DNA of 64,000 nt, from contig NC_133161.1 in assembly GCF_040802235.1 (NCBI RefSeq), forward strand, positions 12,169,001-12,233,000, in the 5' to 3' direction. This stretch comes from Manis javanica (Eukaryota; Chordata; Mammalia; Pholidota; Manidae). This document shows positions 39,711 to 51,590 of the stretch, one piece after another. A program made the translations under genes and the position numbers. The notes under the pieces were generated by a model, which was not told where the DNA came from, did not search any database, and saw only the letters and a list, made by a program, of their open reading frames with translations. Every line of letters starts with the position of its first letter. Position 1 is the stretch's first letter.

Positions 39711-42700
39711 GCCCAGACACAGCTCAGGGGGCTTCAGCCCCGGGTGGGGGCAGAGAGGCGATGTGTGTCTCCCAGGAGTGCAGGAGGATGTGTGAGGGGC
39801 GCTGATGGGGGGCAGGGGCTAGATGTGCCCGCTTATCTTCGAGATCCGTGTCCATGGGGTGGCTCTGAGGTTCACCCAGAGAGTGAATCACAAGGAACTA
39901 TAGCAGTCACACGCTCCATCGCCACGCGTCTCCCCCGTGTCATCTTGTTCCTGGCTTCTGAATACCACTGATGATTCAACACACTTGTGCCTGGAAACTG
40001 CTGGTACCCGAATGGTGTGGTGCCAGTCTGGGCCAGCTTCTTCCCTGGAGGCCCTGCCAAAGGGGAGACTGGATCCCACCCCCACCCCCAGAGCCTCCTG
40101 GGCCAGCCAAGCTGCTCTACTTAATTGCCTCCTCTGCACAGAGTGTTAATGAAACAATTTGTTGCTCATTATTTCACAAGGTAAAGGGCGCTCTCTCTTT
40201 AACCTGGAAAACAGTTAAATCTGGAATGGAGTTGTGCCCAGTGTAGACCACCGTTCTTCACTTTGCAGATAAGAGTTGCTAACAGAATTCTTCCATTTTT
40301 ATTTTGGCCCAGGTAGTTTCATCTGAAGTCAACTGCAACTCCATCTTTAGACCCTTTAGATGCCAACCTTTTTTATTCTTGCTGACCCTTCCTCCTCCTC
40401 TCACTCCCCCTACCCTCACCAGCCCAGCGCCACTTGGAGCCCAAGCTGCTCCTGGGCCCCAGGCTGTGCTCAGTTCCTAAAGCCTGAAATGCCCATCTGG
40501 GTGAGAGCCAAGGTCATAGGGCCTTTCTGTCCCCTTTTGCCATAATATTGATAGTCTGAGTGCCTGACTGGTTGACATGTTCACAAGGTGGCTGTCACAG
40601 GAAGCTGAGCCATCAGGCCAGCCCCAGGTTACCTGCTCGAGGGCAGGCACTGGTCAGGTTCTGGGAGGAGCTGGTGCTTGCACGTCTCCTTCTGACACAC
40701 TGTCCTGTAGGTCAAGGCACCATTTCAGGGACCACACCTCAGCCTCTCTGTTGTGCTCTCTGCTGAGCAGGGATGGGGAGCTACAGCCTCTGCTCCTGAA
40801 GCCTCGGAAAGGACACTGGTAAGGGCCCTAACCTGACAAGGGAAAGTGCCTGCCCACCGTTTGGAGCTTTGTCTTCCCCAAATGACCACCATTCAAGGAA
40901 TCAGCCCTTAGTGGTTCTGTCCTTCCCTTCCTTTGCGGGCCTGGTCTGATGGAACCCATGAGGTGTGTGAACACCACTTCCCTTCCCAGCCCCTACAGGG
41001 AGGGTATCACTCTACCTATGGACACAGGTAGCAAAGCTCCAGAGTGGAGGGGATAGGTTCTCTCCAACCCCCAGCAGCGAGAAATAGCTCAAAGTATAGC
41101 ATCTTTCCCAAAACTCTGCCGGATGCTAACATTTTATCATGAAAAACTAAAGTGCATGTCCTAGAAAGCAGATTTAGCTGGGCACCTCAGTGACCAGCGC
41201 TTGGAGAGGTCTCCACAGTAATAAGTGGAGCCCTGTGAAAGCACCTGCCCATCCTGGGCTGCACCGGGCTTTGTAAGAGAGTCACAGGAAGTGGGAGAGG
41301 GAAGGGAAGAAAGGGAACAAATCATGAGCAGTCTTGGCCAACTGGGTCATCCCCAGAACCTTGCCATTTTGGGACTTTGGAGCTCATCCACTCCACCAGG
41401 TCTCACTGCATGTAGTCGGCTCACCCCCGCAAGTTCTGCCTGGGTGGCCTGGGGTGAGTTCCCCGCATCAATGTTTTTTAAAAACTCTCCAGGCTATTGG
41501 AATGTGTGGTGATTGAGAACTGCTACCTGGGCAGAAGGGAAGCAAAGCCCTCAGACAGGCACCCTCGAGGGAGGGGCCTCTGATTCCTAATCAAACCCAA
41601 GGATTTTCAGACTGCCTTCCCCAGAGCCCTCATCTTGCTGGCCTCACTGTCTGCCCCACACCCCTTTCTGGGGGAGGTCCCCACTGGAGTCTTGGGTGGG
41701 CAGGATGTGTCTGGGTGACCCCACCCCAGTCACAGCCATCGGCCCAGACACTGCCACTCAGTCCTGGCCCTCTACTGTCTGGCTGGTGGTGTGTGGCCTG
41801 GCCAGAAAGGATAAATGGGCCAATCACATTCTCTCTTTGTCTGAAGCTGACTGAAGCAGCTCAAAAGGCAGCTGTCAGAGCTAAAAGGGAGGTGAGCAGG
41901 GGCCTGGCCTGGCAAGCCAGGAGAGAGGAGAGCCTGCGAGCTCCACGAGAGAGGTGGGGGTGAAGGGATGTCGGCTCCCAGCGCACGCAGGAATCCTGCT
42001 CTGCCCGCGGCCTGTTTGCTCAGCTTCTCCCAGATTCCTGGGAGGCCTTTCTAGAGCCTTAGAAAAGCCCCATCTTACTGGAGCTTGTCTTTGTAAAATC
42101 AGAGGAGTCTTAGGGAGAACACTCACTGCAAACAGAGCCACAACACTTTTATCTTTTTACATTTCGGGGTCCATGGAAGATTTTGATGAGAAGGTGGAAA
42201 CAAAAAGGATTCCAGAGCAGCTAAAACAGAGGATGGAAATCATAGGCTGGGTCTGACCCCTTGTTTTACCGAGGACACAAAGGCACGGCAATGTTAGGCG
42301 GGATGGTGGTATGGCCTCTGCTTCCGTGGGAGACCTGAAGGCAGGGTGTGGGGACTGTGGGAGAGAGCCACCAGTGGCCAGCACTCCCCTAGCCTCTGCC
42401 GTACCCGCAGGGGGGACACAGGGGTAGGCAGCTCTGGCCGGGACACCTGATTCTGAGGGCCCAGAGTTCGGTAGGCCTGGGGCTCCCCAGGAAGCCCTGA
42501 CCTGTCTGGCCCAGAATGGTGGAGCCTCAGGAGAAGCAGCGTAGACCTCCAGGCCCCTGCCGTTCCTCTTCAGCCCAGAGCTCACTAGCCCCAGAGATCT
42601 CTGCACCTGGAGGGAAGCTGCCCCTTCCCCGCTTCACCCACTCCACCCCCACCCCTCTGCTCAGCACCCAGAGTCAGGCGTTCACAGAAGGGACCTGCAC

Positions 42701-43220
42701 TGAGAATGTATATGGGGTGCGTTAGGTTTGACAGTTGTTTCTATTTGCAGGACCCGCTTTCCTTTCTTCCCATAAACGCCTCTACTCCCTGTGCCCAGCC
42801 TACTTCCCTTCTACCTAGCTCCACACAAGCCATCAGTCCACTTCCCTCTGAGGAGTAGACTGCGGCAGGTCACCCAATGTCAGCTTCAGATTTGGACAGA
42901 GACTCCGACCAGGAGATCAAGAAGCACCTGTTAGGTCTTCAGGGAGAAGAGAGGCACATGTATATTCCCAGGGCCTGGAACCTATGCCCATGCAGCTATA
43001 CAGTTCTCAATCTCCGCTCCCTTCATAAGGATGCCAGATTAGTTCTACGGCCACGACAGCACCAGAGAGTAAGGGAGGCAGGCGTGAGAGAAGGTGTAGC
43101 CTGGCCTACCACCTTTGCAGTGCGAGCAGCATTAAGACATAAGTCAAGGCTAAGGATGGGCTTTTGAAGAGAAAACTTTCCAGGGAACACCTCCTTCCCA
43201 CCCCACAGTCTAGTATGTGT
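39711..43220. other. Intron sequence, mostly unassigned
   Basis: Mixed, locally GC-rich. It contains an AT-rich, motif-dense island at 40115-40225 (see findings). No exon is recognised. Confidence 0.35.
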
Positions 43221-43224
43221 ATAA

Positions 43225-43425
43225 AATGCCTGAGTATTTCCTGGGCTCTTGCTCACGCGGGGCTGATACCTCTGTCCATGCCACAGTCCCCACAGCCTCT
43301 CCCAGACCAGGCAGTCAGACCCCCAAGAGTAAGGGCCATGCCTTATTAACCTTACTTACATCCCCATCAGCTGGCACAGTGGTGAGTGGCTAAGGAGAAC
43401 TTAAAAATGTTTGATGAATGAAAAA
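43225..43425 (+). repeat. L2 LINE 3' end
   Basis: Ends cagctggcacagtggtgagt and atgtttgatgaatgaaaaaa. It sits about 70 bp past the internal-exon donor, within the downstream intron. Confidence 0.6.
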
Positions 43426-43462
43426 ACAAGTGTTCCCAGCCATTCTCCCAGAACCACAGTCA

Positions 43463-43664
<202 letters not shown>

Positions 43665-46600
43665 CAGAGCCTGGAACTCAGGGTCAGGGTACACCCTGCC
43701 CTGGGCCACGGGGGAGAGGGCAGGCACCACAAGAGCAGGAAGGTAGCCTGACCTTCACAGACAAGCTGCACAACTGAGCTTCCTTTGCAGAGAACACTGC
43801 TCCGGATGGTGACTATTTTCATGTACAGAAACATGCCAGGATAGCCTGGTTTATGAGAAGAGAGAGAGGTGGTCCCCACCACAGGTGTCAGTTCTTACTG
43901 GCCTCCTTTGCTCCAGATGGAGCAGCCTGCTGAAGGTTGTGCAGCTCGTCAGGGCTGAGACGGCGCACTAACCCTGGATCTGCAGGGCTCCCGGGCCCCA
44001 ACCCAGCATCATGCACCTCTCAGAACCAGCTGATCTCACCGGAGGGCCACGGTGAGGAGGAAGCTGCTGGCATGTCCTGTTCCTTCCCCTCCAGGTGGCC
44101 TCCCAGGGGCTCAGCTGTTTTTGCATGTGGGTTTGCAGCCCTTCCTGCTCTCAGACGGAGCCTCTGAGCAGCCCCCTCAACCTCTGGACTCAGGGCCCGC
44201 CCAGCTTTCCCTGCTCCACGCCACACGGAACCTGCCAGGCAAAGTCCGGAGTGGGAGCAGAGGAGGGCTGTCCGTAGGGGGAGGGAGAGGGCACGGCTGC
44301 TGCCACATGCCAGGCAGCCTCACTCAGCACCATGCTCACTCAGCTTCCCCCCAGCTCCCCCAACTGCCCTCCGGTGCACCCCCACCCCACCGGCCACACA
44401 CCCCTTCCCTGGCATCCGGTCTCTCTTCTTCTTCCTGGGAAACACCTCACCAGCGGTGTGGACTCCTTCCACCCACCACCCACCCGCAGCCCACCTCTGC
44501 CACCTGTGTGAAGCCCACCCATTCACAGCTGAGCCTACCCGCCAGCCCCAGCCCAGGCCCTGCCAATGGGGTGCCAAAGAGGAGCAAAGTCATTTTCCCA
44601 GGCCTCTGGCCCTGGGTGTGGGAGGCATTGTGGAGCAGCCTGGAGGACCCCATGGGCATTTCCTTCTCTCAAAGGAGGGGAAGGAGGGAGGGGGTGCCTC
44701 ACGGCGAGCTCTATCACATTCCACGCAAACAAGGATACCCTCTTCTCATCCCTGAGGAACAAAGGCCCCACAGGTCTCTGTGGGGACACTCCAGATGCAC
44801 AAACCTTACTAGGACAGCCCCCCCTTCGATTCCTCTCCCTCACTCCATTCCCCCACTGGGAGCCATGTCAGATCCTAGCAGTCTGGCTTGACAACTCCTG
44901 GCCCTCTCCCCCTGGACAGGAAGCAGGACAGGACCCTGTCACTGGGGCAGAGATCCACAGACCCATCCACCCACAGGTTCCTGCCCCTTGTTCTACGAGC
45001 TTCCTCCCCGGCCCGCTGACCCGGGATGCCGGGCGCAGGCAAGCTAGAGCTATGTGCATTATCATTTATGTGACCTGCCAAGGACGCCTAATTGTCACGC
45101 TGCACCTTACAGACCACTCAGATCGCCAAATGCGTCATAGGAGTGAGTGCACCACGTGAGCACAGCCAACGGGCCAGGCTTCCTGCTGGTCCCTTGCTTT
45201 CTGCTCAGTCATCTGCAGCCAGCTGCAAATAAGGGAAGGAACGTTCCTGCTGCTTGGGCTGCCACCACTTATTCACCTGCCTCTGGTCCTCTGGCCCCCA
45301 TCTCCCCACAAAGCCTTTTGTGCAGCCACCAGTCTCACCCCTTCCTCCGCCGCCACTGCAGGCTCTTGGGTGAGACAGGCCTGAGCTGCCCCCTCGGTGG
45401 GTAAGGGTCCCCTCTTGACATGTGAGTCCATTTGGACAGATTCCTGGAAATGGTGTACTTTTTGCTGTTGATGCTTAGTCCACTCTCCAATGCAGTCAAG
45501 GAGCAAGAGGAGGTGGTGGGAGTGGGGAAAGAGGGGCCAGGGTATTCAGGGAATTTTCATTGTAAAGGAGGCTTTTATCCCCTTAAGTAAGTCATGAAAT
45601 TTCTCTCCTACGCCCCTGTGAGGCCTTAGGTTCCCTTTTCAGTGCACGGAGGGTTTCTAGGGGAAATCTGGGTCCCCTGACCGCACTGGAGATGGACAGC
45701 CTGCTAAAGCTATAGGGCTGCTCCCTGCTCTGCTTGGCCTTGCTCGCGGAAGGCCCTGTGGGTCTCCAAGCTCTGCAGACCCATGGGAACAGGGGCACTG
45801 CCTGGGGGTATTAAGTGGATAATGTGTCACACAAGGTGGGTCCACTGGGCCAGGGATGGGAAAGGGGGCTGGGCAGGAGGAAAGAACCGCAAATCAGAAA
45901 AAGAGGGAGTGCTATCAGTGTTACGGGAGGAATGCAAAGGGTTTTACTTGGGAGAAAACAGAGAAAAAAGGGGAAAGGCAGGGAAATGGAGGGAACAATT
46001 CCTCCTCCAAAAGTTACAGATAATAGTCACGTGTCTCTCAGGTCTGGGAGGACTGTGGCCCTCTAACCCAGCCTGGGACACTTTGTCAACACAAGCTGAG
46101 GAACATACTACCTTGTTTATCAGGAAAAGAGGATGCAAACCAGAGGTCAGGCGTGAGGATATTCACTGACCCAGGACAATTTCCACCATCACCACGTGAG
46201 CATGATTCTGCCAGAGCTGTGCACGTACAATTTGTTTTTTTTCCCCTTAGACCTGTGGCAATTCAGGGCAGCTGCCGCAAACACTTTTAAAGTAGGTAGG
46301 ATAAGAAATACTCCTGTTTCTACATGTTAGGAAAGCAAGGGCCAAAGATGTTAAATATTTGACAAACAGTCCCAACCCGGTGAAGTGAGAGAAGAGTGAG
46401 TTGGGCTGCTGAGTTGTGCGGGAGAATAAATGATGTGATTAAAGACCTACTGGGTAGTCATGGCAGACTGAAACGTGTATCCAGTATTTCTTCCTCCCAA
46501 ATAAAGTCAGAAGTATAGGTAGCTTTTTTTTAAAGACAGAAATCCACAAGGATGGGAAAAATAGGAAGGCAGACGATGACAGTAGCAACAAAAGACTGGA

Positions 46601-47250
46601 GACTAAAGAGGGTGGGCAGTGCACGTGACTTTGCAGCCCTGAGCCAGACCCAAGGCCCACAGCAGGGAAGCCAGACTGCACCTGCCGAATGCCCGGAAGG
46701 CCCAGGAACTGCGCCAGCAGCTTCCTCCGGATCAGGAAGTAAGCGGGGTTGGGGGCTATGGTGTGGGGGCATGGGACGGGGATGGGGACAGGACATAAAA
46801 CAAGGATTTGGTGGAGGTGGCTTGACATGGAACTGGATCCCTATGTCTCCTCAGCCATTCCACACCCCTGGTGTGGGGGTACTTAGGCTGCGGGTCGACG
46901 AGCTCAGGTGAGGGCTGGCTGGCAGCACGGAAGAGTCGTTGCACACGGAGCCATTAAGAAGCTACTGCCATGTGGAATGTTGAATCTTGAGACCCTGGTC
47001 CCCTTCTACTCCAGATGCTGCCTGGCGGCTGGAGCTGGAGAGATCTTTCTAGTGCTGACCCGCTCAGGAGAAAGACCCAGACACGCTGTGCCGGGGGTGC
47101 CCCCTCACAGCCCCTCCAGTCACTCTGGAAGCTCCCCACTGACAAGCCCACCCAGCTGCTCAGAGCTTCCGTCCGGGCGGCTCTTCAGGGCCCAACCAGA
47201 CAACGCGGCACTGCCAGCTCTCCGCAGAGAGAGAACCTGAACAAACTGCT
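43665..47250. other. GC-richer intron sequence next to the internal exon
   Basis: C-rich, low-complexity stretches, especially 44050-45400, generate the longest reading frame in the window (279 codons, plus strand). I do not consider it coding. No repeat is confidently recognised. Confidence 0.35.
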
Positions 47251-47533
47251 GGGAGAAGAAATAATAACTCAAAGCTACTATTACTATTACTATTGTTGAT
47301 ATCTCCAGGGAGATGAAAGAAGACACATATTTTGCCTCCATGAAATAAGAACAGGATACTATTGAAAAAAACTATCTATATTATCAAAAATAATACCTTA
47401 AAATAACAGAATAAAAATCACTGAAATTTATATTATAAAATCAATTCTAATTTATAAATTAACAGCCCTTTTAATGTTCCAAAAAAAAAAAAGATGTAAG
47501 GCGGCTTACAAAATGCACACAGTATAACAGGAT

Positions 47534-47547
47534 AAAAGTAATTAATG
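47534..47547. repeat. Target-site duplication, left copy
   Basis: AAAAGTAATTAATG is repeated exactly at 48766-48779. The cleaved strand reads TTTT/AT, close to the L1 endonuclease preference. Confidence 0.85.
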
Positions 47548-48423
47548 TTGTGAACAGATCCCAGAAATGGGCTGCTTTAATTTGTCTGATGGTTCAAGTA
47601 CAGTTCGAAAATATCCATCATATCATAGATAAATTTTCACAAATGCCTAGGGTGCCTAAATGGTTTTCTTGGCTTCACTGGAGATGGCTGGTAATTATAG
47701 ATTTGCTTTGTTTATGTCACCGTATTCCTATTATGTTAATATGTGTGTGCAAATTAGTTAGTAGTTTAAAACCTATACATACTTAAGGTACTATACAAGA
47801 AGATATGTCAAAGAAATAATCAATCCTCCCAAGTTTCCTTCATATGCTACATCTATAGCTTTTCTTCTTCCTTCCTAATTACAAACCTTAAATAGAATTC
47901 ATGCCTCATATCGAATTTACCGAGTATCATAATTCCTCCAGGTGGTAAAGATACCTCGAGACAAGTGCTGGGCATAGAAGCCACAGGGCATAAATCTGCA
48001 AAGAAGTTAAAAGCTAACCTTTGCAAACAATATGGCTTCTCTCTCACTTACCAACTTTACATTTCCCTGTATGGCCCCGGAAGATGACTGGTTAGCCAGA
48101 GACGGGTAAGATTCCTCAAGGGAGGAACAACCTAAGACAGGCACAGTTGCAGGGGGGCCATCAGGTGAGAATTTGGGGATCAACAGAGGTGAGGCTCAGA
48201 ACCTCACCCCCCCTGCTTTGAGAGAAATCTTCTGCATCCGTGGATGTCTTGCTGCCCTTGTCTAGCCTGGATTAATACTTAGTCCATAGGCACACACCTG
48301 ATCATCTGATCATCTACATTTGCCTTCTTACAGCACTAAACTATGTTTTCTACCTTTATCTTGCATCTACCTACCACTTCAGCATTTTATTAAAAATAAA
48401 AATAATAATAATAATAGGAGAAA

Positions 48424-48746
48424 TGTGGGATCAACATATAAATCAAGTACAAAAATCAAATGAATATTCATATTTGACCTGATGGTTTATAGGTCATATT
48501 GCATGATCAAAACCGAAAGTTTCTGTGATGAATGCCCTTGTACTGTTCACCATGTAAGAATTTATTCACTCTGTAAGAATTCGTTCACCATGTAAGAACT
48601 TGTTCGTTATGCTTCAGAAGATTGGAGACTGACGAGAATTAGGCTTGAGATGGATTAATGATTGTACATTGAGCATTGACCCCCCTATACTGAATTTTAT
48701 TGTTGTTAACAACCATTTGATCAATAAATATGAGAGATGCCCTCTC
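48424..48746 (+). repeat. U3-R portion of a class II-type LTR within the processed copy
   Basis: Runs from TGTGGGATC after the purine tract to GCCCTCTC before the A-tail, about 323 bp. It contains three tandem 19-bp units (48546-48602) and AATAAA near the end. There is no U5 and no terminal CA, consistent with polyadenylation at the R boundary. Confidence 0.55.
48546..48602 (+). repeat. Three 19-bp tandem units in U3
   Basis: Units start TTCACCATGTAAGAA, TTCACTCTGTAAGAA and TTCACCATGTAAGAA. The spacing is exactly 19 bp. Confidence 0.9.
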
Positions 48747-48765
48747 AAAAAAAAAAAAAAAAAAA

Positions 48766-48779
48766 AAAAGTAATTAATG
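48766..48779. repeat. Target-site duplication, right copy
   Basis: Exact 14-bp match to 47534-47547. Its first As merge with the poly(A) tail. Confidence 0.85.
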
Positions 48780-48799
48780 AGGAAATGAAGGAAGAGAAA

Positions 48800-50330
48800 A
48801 TAAAGGAAATGAATCCAGACATCACATTCACACACAAAATTGGGTCCATGAGGTCTCTTCGGGAAGGTAATTGTATTTGCCATATTCACATTCAAAGGTA
48901 ACAGCTATTATCTCCATTGTCCTGAAATCTTTGCGCTCTTTGTTTTGCCTTGCGTGACTGCCTGTGGAATGACCCCCAGGCAGACGCCCATTCCTGCCCA
49001 TCTTGGCTACCCTACGTGTCACTTTTCCCTTCAGGATTAAGAAAGGGCCATTTTTATTCTCTGTGACTGCTCACTGTGTGCATAGCAGTCCTCTGCACTC
49101 AGGAACTTACATAGCTTGTATTTCTTTTCCCATCTTGTCCTGCCTTTTTAGAAAAGGAAAAAGAAAAAAGAGGAAAAGAAGAAAAAAAAGAAAGGGAACC
49201 TAACTCACTTGTCTGAAGCTTCGGGAAAATATTATTTATGCACAGGTAGCCCAAGAATAATCTCCTTGGAAAGAACCCGAATGATGAGCTGGACTCCGCA
49301 GGCAAAGTCTGAGACAAAGAGAAATCTTCTCATGAATCACATCGGGTTTGAGTCCATTATCTGTATTCTATGGCCTAACATTCAACACTCTAATTTCTGA
49401 AATGACAAAGGTGCATTCTAAACTTTTTAGAGAAAGAATTTAGTTCAGCTCAGTGGAAAGGAGTGGGCAGAAGGGGGCTGGTAATGAGAGGGTGGAGGAA
49501 GAAAGTCAAGGAGAGCCATTCAACAGAACCAGAAAAAGCAGTTCTCCCTCACGGAAAAAACCTGTGATTTTGAAGTTTACACTTTCATTAACATTTAAAT
49601 TGAAAGGTATTGCTTGCAACTCTACATGGGAAACCAGGATGTCTGCATTTAAATAAATACCACTTAGAGAAGAAAATATATATGGGCTCTGAATATCTGT
49701 TTGCTCTTTAAAGACCTTGCACAAAAAAATGATGATGACTGGAATTTCTTTTTCTGATTAAAAAAAAAAAAAGAAATGGTGTTAAGTATGGGTTAGACTT
49801 TGCTGTGATGGTGAAGATTGGAGAGAGGTAGGGAGGACACTGCATTAATGGCCCTAGAGTCAAAAGCTTAGAGTGACCAGCAAGGCCACATGGTCCTCCA
49901 CTGCTCTGGACACAGGGGGCTGCCCTGGGTGACCCTTGTTTGCTGGAAGTTCTCCCTTCTGCATGGTAGAAGGACATCACCCTGGCTACCAGGATGGAAG
50001 AGCGTCAGCTGCCCTTGGAGCTGGACATTTAGTCACGAATTAATCAATCCCCCTTGGGGTTCAGAGTCACAGGAATTGAATGGCAGAGCAAGATGGTAAG
50101 GCTGGAAGTGAAGTGGGTTTTTCTGCTCCAAGGGGTCAGTCTGGGAAGTAAGGAAGAGAGGGACATGCTACCCGAGGGATCATGCAATGAACATGCTACC
50201 CGAGGGATCAACTCGGGTCAAACTCATTCAAAGGGGGAGGAATATTCCAGGAACCAATTACTGCACAGCAGCCATTTCTGAAGGAAGTGGGGGTTTTGGT
50301 TCTGGGTAACCATATAGCTTCAACAGATGG
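48800..50330. other. Unassigned intron sequence
   Basis: Apart from the purine tract, an A13 run near 49758 and the small duplication at 50163-50210, I recognise nothing. Confidence 0.35.
49150..49196. repeat. Purine (GA-rich) low-complexity tract
   Basis: About 47 bp of A and G only. Confidence 0.85.
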
Positions 50331-50334
50331 AGAA

Positions 50335-50555
50335 GGAAGCATGGATTCTTGGAACCAGGCAACGCTGGTTCAAAATATGGCTATGTCGCGTACTGACTGT
50401 ATGAACTCGAGCAAGTCAGTCCATCAGTTCCCACACTGGTAAGTGAAAGTTATGACAGTACTTACTTCAAAGGGTTAAGAGGATTAAAGAAGTTAATATG
50501 TGCAAACTGCTAAGAGTAGTACCTGATGCAAAGCTAGAGCTATGGAAGTGTAAAT
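50335..50555 (+). repeat. MIR SINE
   Basis: Nearly full length: aacgctggttcaaaatatgg, ctgactgtatgaactcgagc, tacttcaaagggttaagagg and agagtagtacctgatgc. Confidence 0.8.
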
Positions 50556-51139
50556 AGAAATGGAAGTCACTTATAGAGGGTCTTTTTTTCATACTCCAGA
50601 TCTCTTGAATTTGCCGTACATAAGCGCATAAGGAGCTGAGAAACAATGGCATTAGCCCCCAATTAAGGATTTGGTTACCTAAAGAGAGCAGGCTTCTAGA
50701 ATCTACTGTTATGCTTCTTCGGGGCTCAGACGGGCTGAGGTGAAGGCTTTATTTTTCTATTTATTAATATTGAGATGCATCCACCCTGGAGGGTTGATTT
50801 TCCTAATCTCCCAGGACCAAAACATCCAGAGACTGCAGCAGCTAACAGCAGAGGTGCCAGTGGCCATAAAGGCTGTTTGATTGAACCTTTCAGTGAGCAC
50901 TGCACTAATCTAGAAGGGTGAGACATGAGCAAGACTGCAACACTGTTGCGAGGGCTTCAGTGATCTAGTTAATTAAAATTCAAACAGAGAAGTAGTTAAC
51001 AGGAGATCCTGCCTATTGCTTTCTTCTAGAATATAAGTTGGCTCAGCATCATAATGTGGTAACATTTAAGAAATTATTTTTACGTGAAAACAAAATAGTT
51101 TATAAGTGTCCACAGAATGTGCCTGACTTGGGGCTTTGA

Positions 51140-51590
51140 CCCCTAAAAGATCCTTTAGAACTGCCCTTTGCCTCCTCCAGCACCTCCATCTCGCTTCAAG
51201 CCACCCAAGCTCCAGTCATAACAGACCGCAGTTCCCTGAAAGCCTGGCACTTTCCCCTCTTGCCTCGATGGCACAGTGCTCTCTGCCAACATGGCTGCCC
51301 ACTCACTCCAGCTGGTAACCTTCTCATCAGCCTTAATATCTTCCCTAACACAGAAATGTCTGAAAGGCTCTGGAGTACTCTAGCAGACACTGGTGTCCAG
51401 TTCACTTGGTTGATATCACCCCCCTAGCACTTACTACAAATCTTATTGTAATAATTGATGTCTTCCTCCCTCCAATAAATGTGAGCTTGTTCAGGACTAT
51501 GGGCGTGTCTGGTTTATTCTGTCTGCTTGGTCCCTAGCACATTGCCTGACATAGCAGGTGGTCAATAAATGTCTGCTAAATGAGATCACT
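51140..51590 (+). repeat. L2 LINE 3' end
   Basis: Ends ccctagcacattgcctgaca, tagcaggtggtcaataaatg and tctgctaaatgaga. The upstream blocks aaatgtgagcttgttcagga and cttactacaaatcttattgt fit L2. Confidence 0.85.

Larger units (their letters stand above)
47548..48765 (+). mobile_element. Processed endogenous-retrovirus transcript (env 3' end, U3, R, poly(A))
   Basis: The insertion ends in a run of over 20 A and is flanked by a 14-bp duplication, so it was copied from RNA by L1 machinery. Its left part has a 78-codon frame (47550-47786) with a Trp-rich hydrophobic stretch like the membrane anchor of a retroviral envelope; this is a weak match. A purine-rich tract (ggagaaa, 48417-48423) precedes an LTR-like segment starting TGTGGG. 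AATAAA at 48723-48728 lies 18 nt before the tail, which marks the end of R. U5, primer site, gag and pol are absent, as expected of a 5'-truncated messenger copy. From memory the LTR resembles betaretrovirus-like (class II) elements. It is not able to encode a virus. It could instead be another LTR-driven noncoding RNA. Confidence 0.7.

Noticed and set aside
44052..44891. 279-codon plus-strand reading frame, the longest in the window
   Set aside because: It lies in a C-rich intron stretch, is rich in Pro, Ser, Gly and His without any domain, and overlaps long frames in other phases (197 codons in another plus frame, about 100 on the minus strand). That pattern is typical of low stop-codon density in GC-rich DNA.
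47480..47492. A12 run at the edge of an AT-rich block, considered as another retroposon tail
   Set aside because: No matching flanking duplication was seen, and the upstream sequence could not be assigned to an element.
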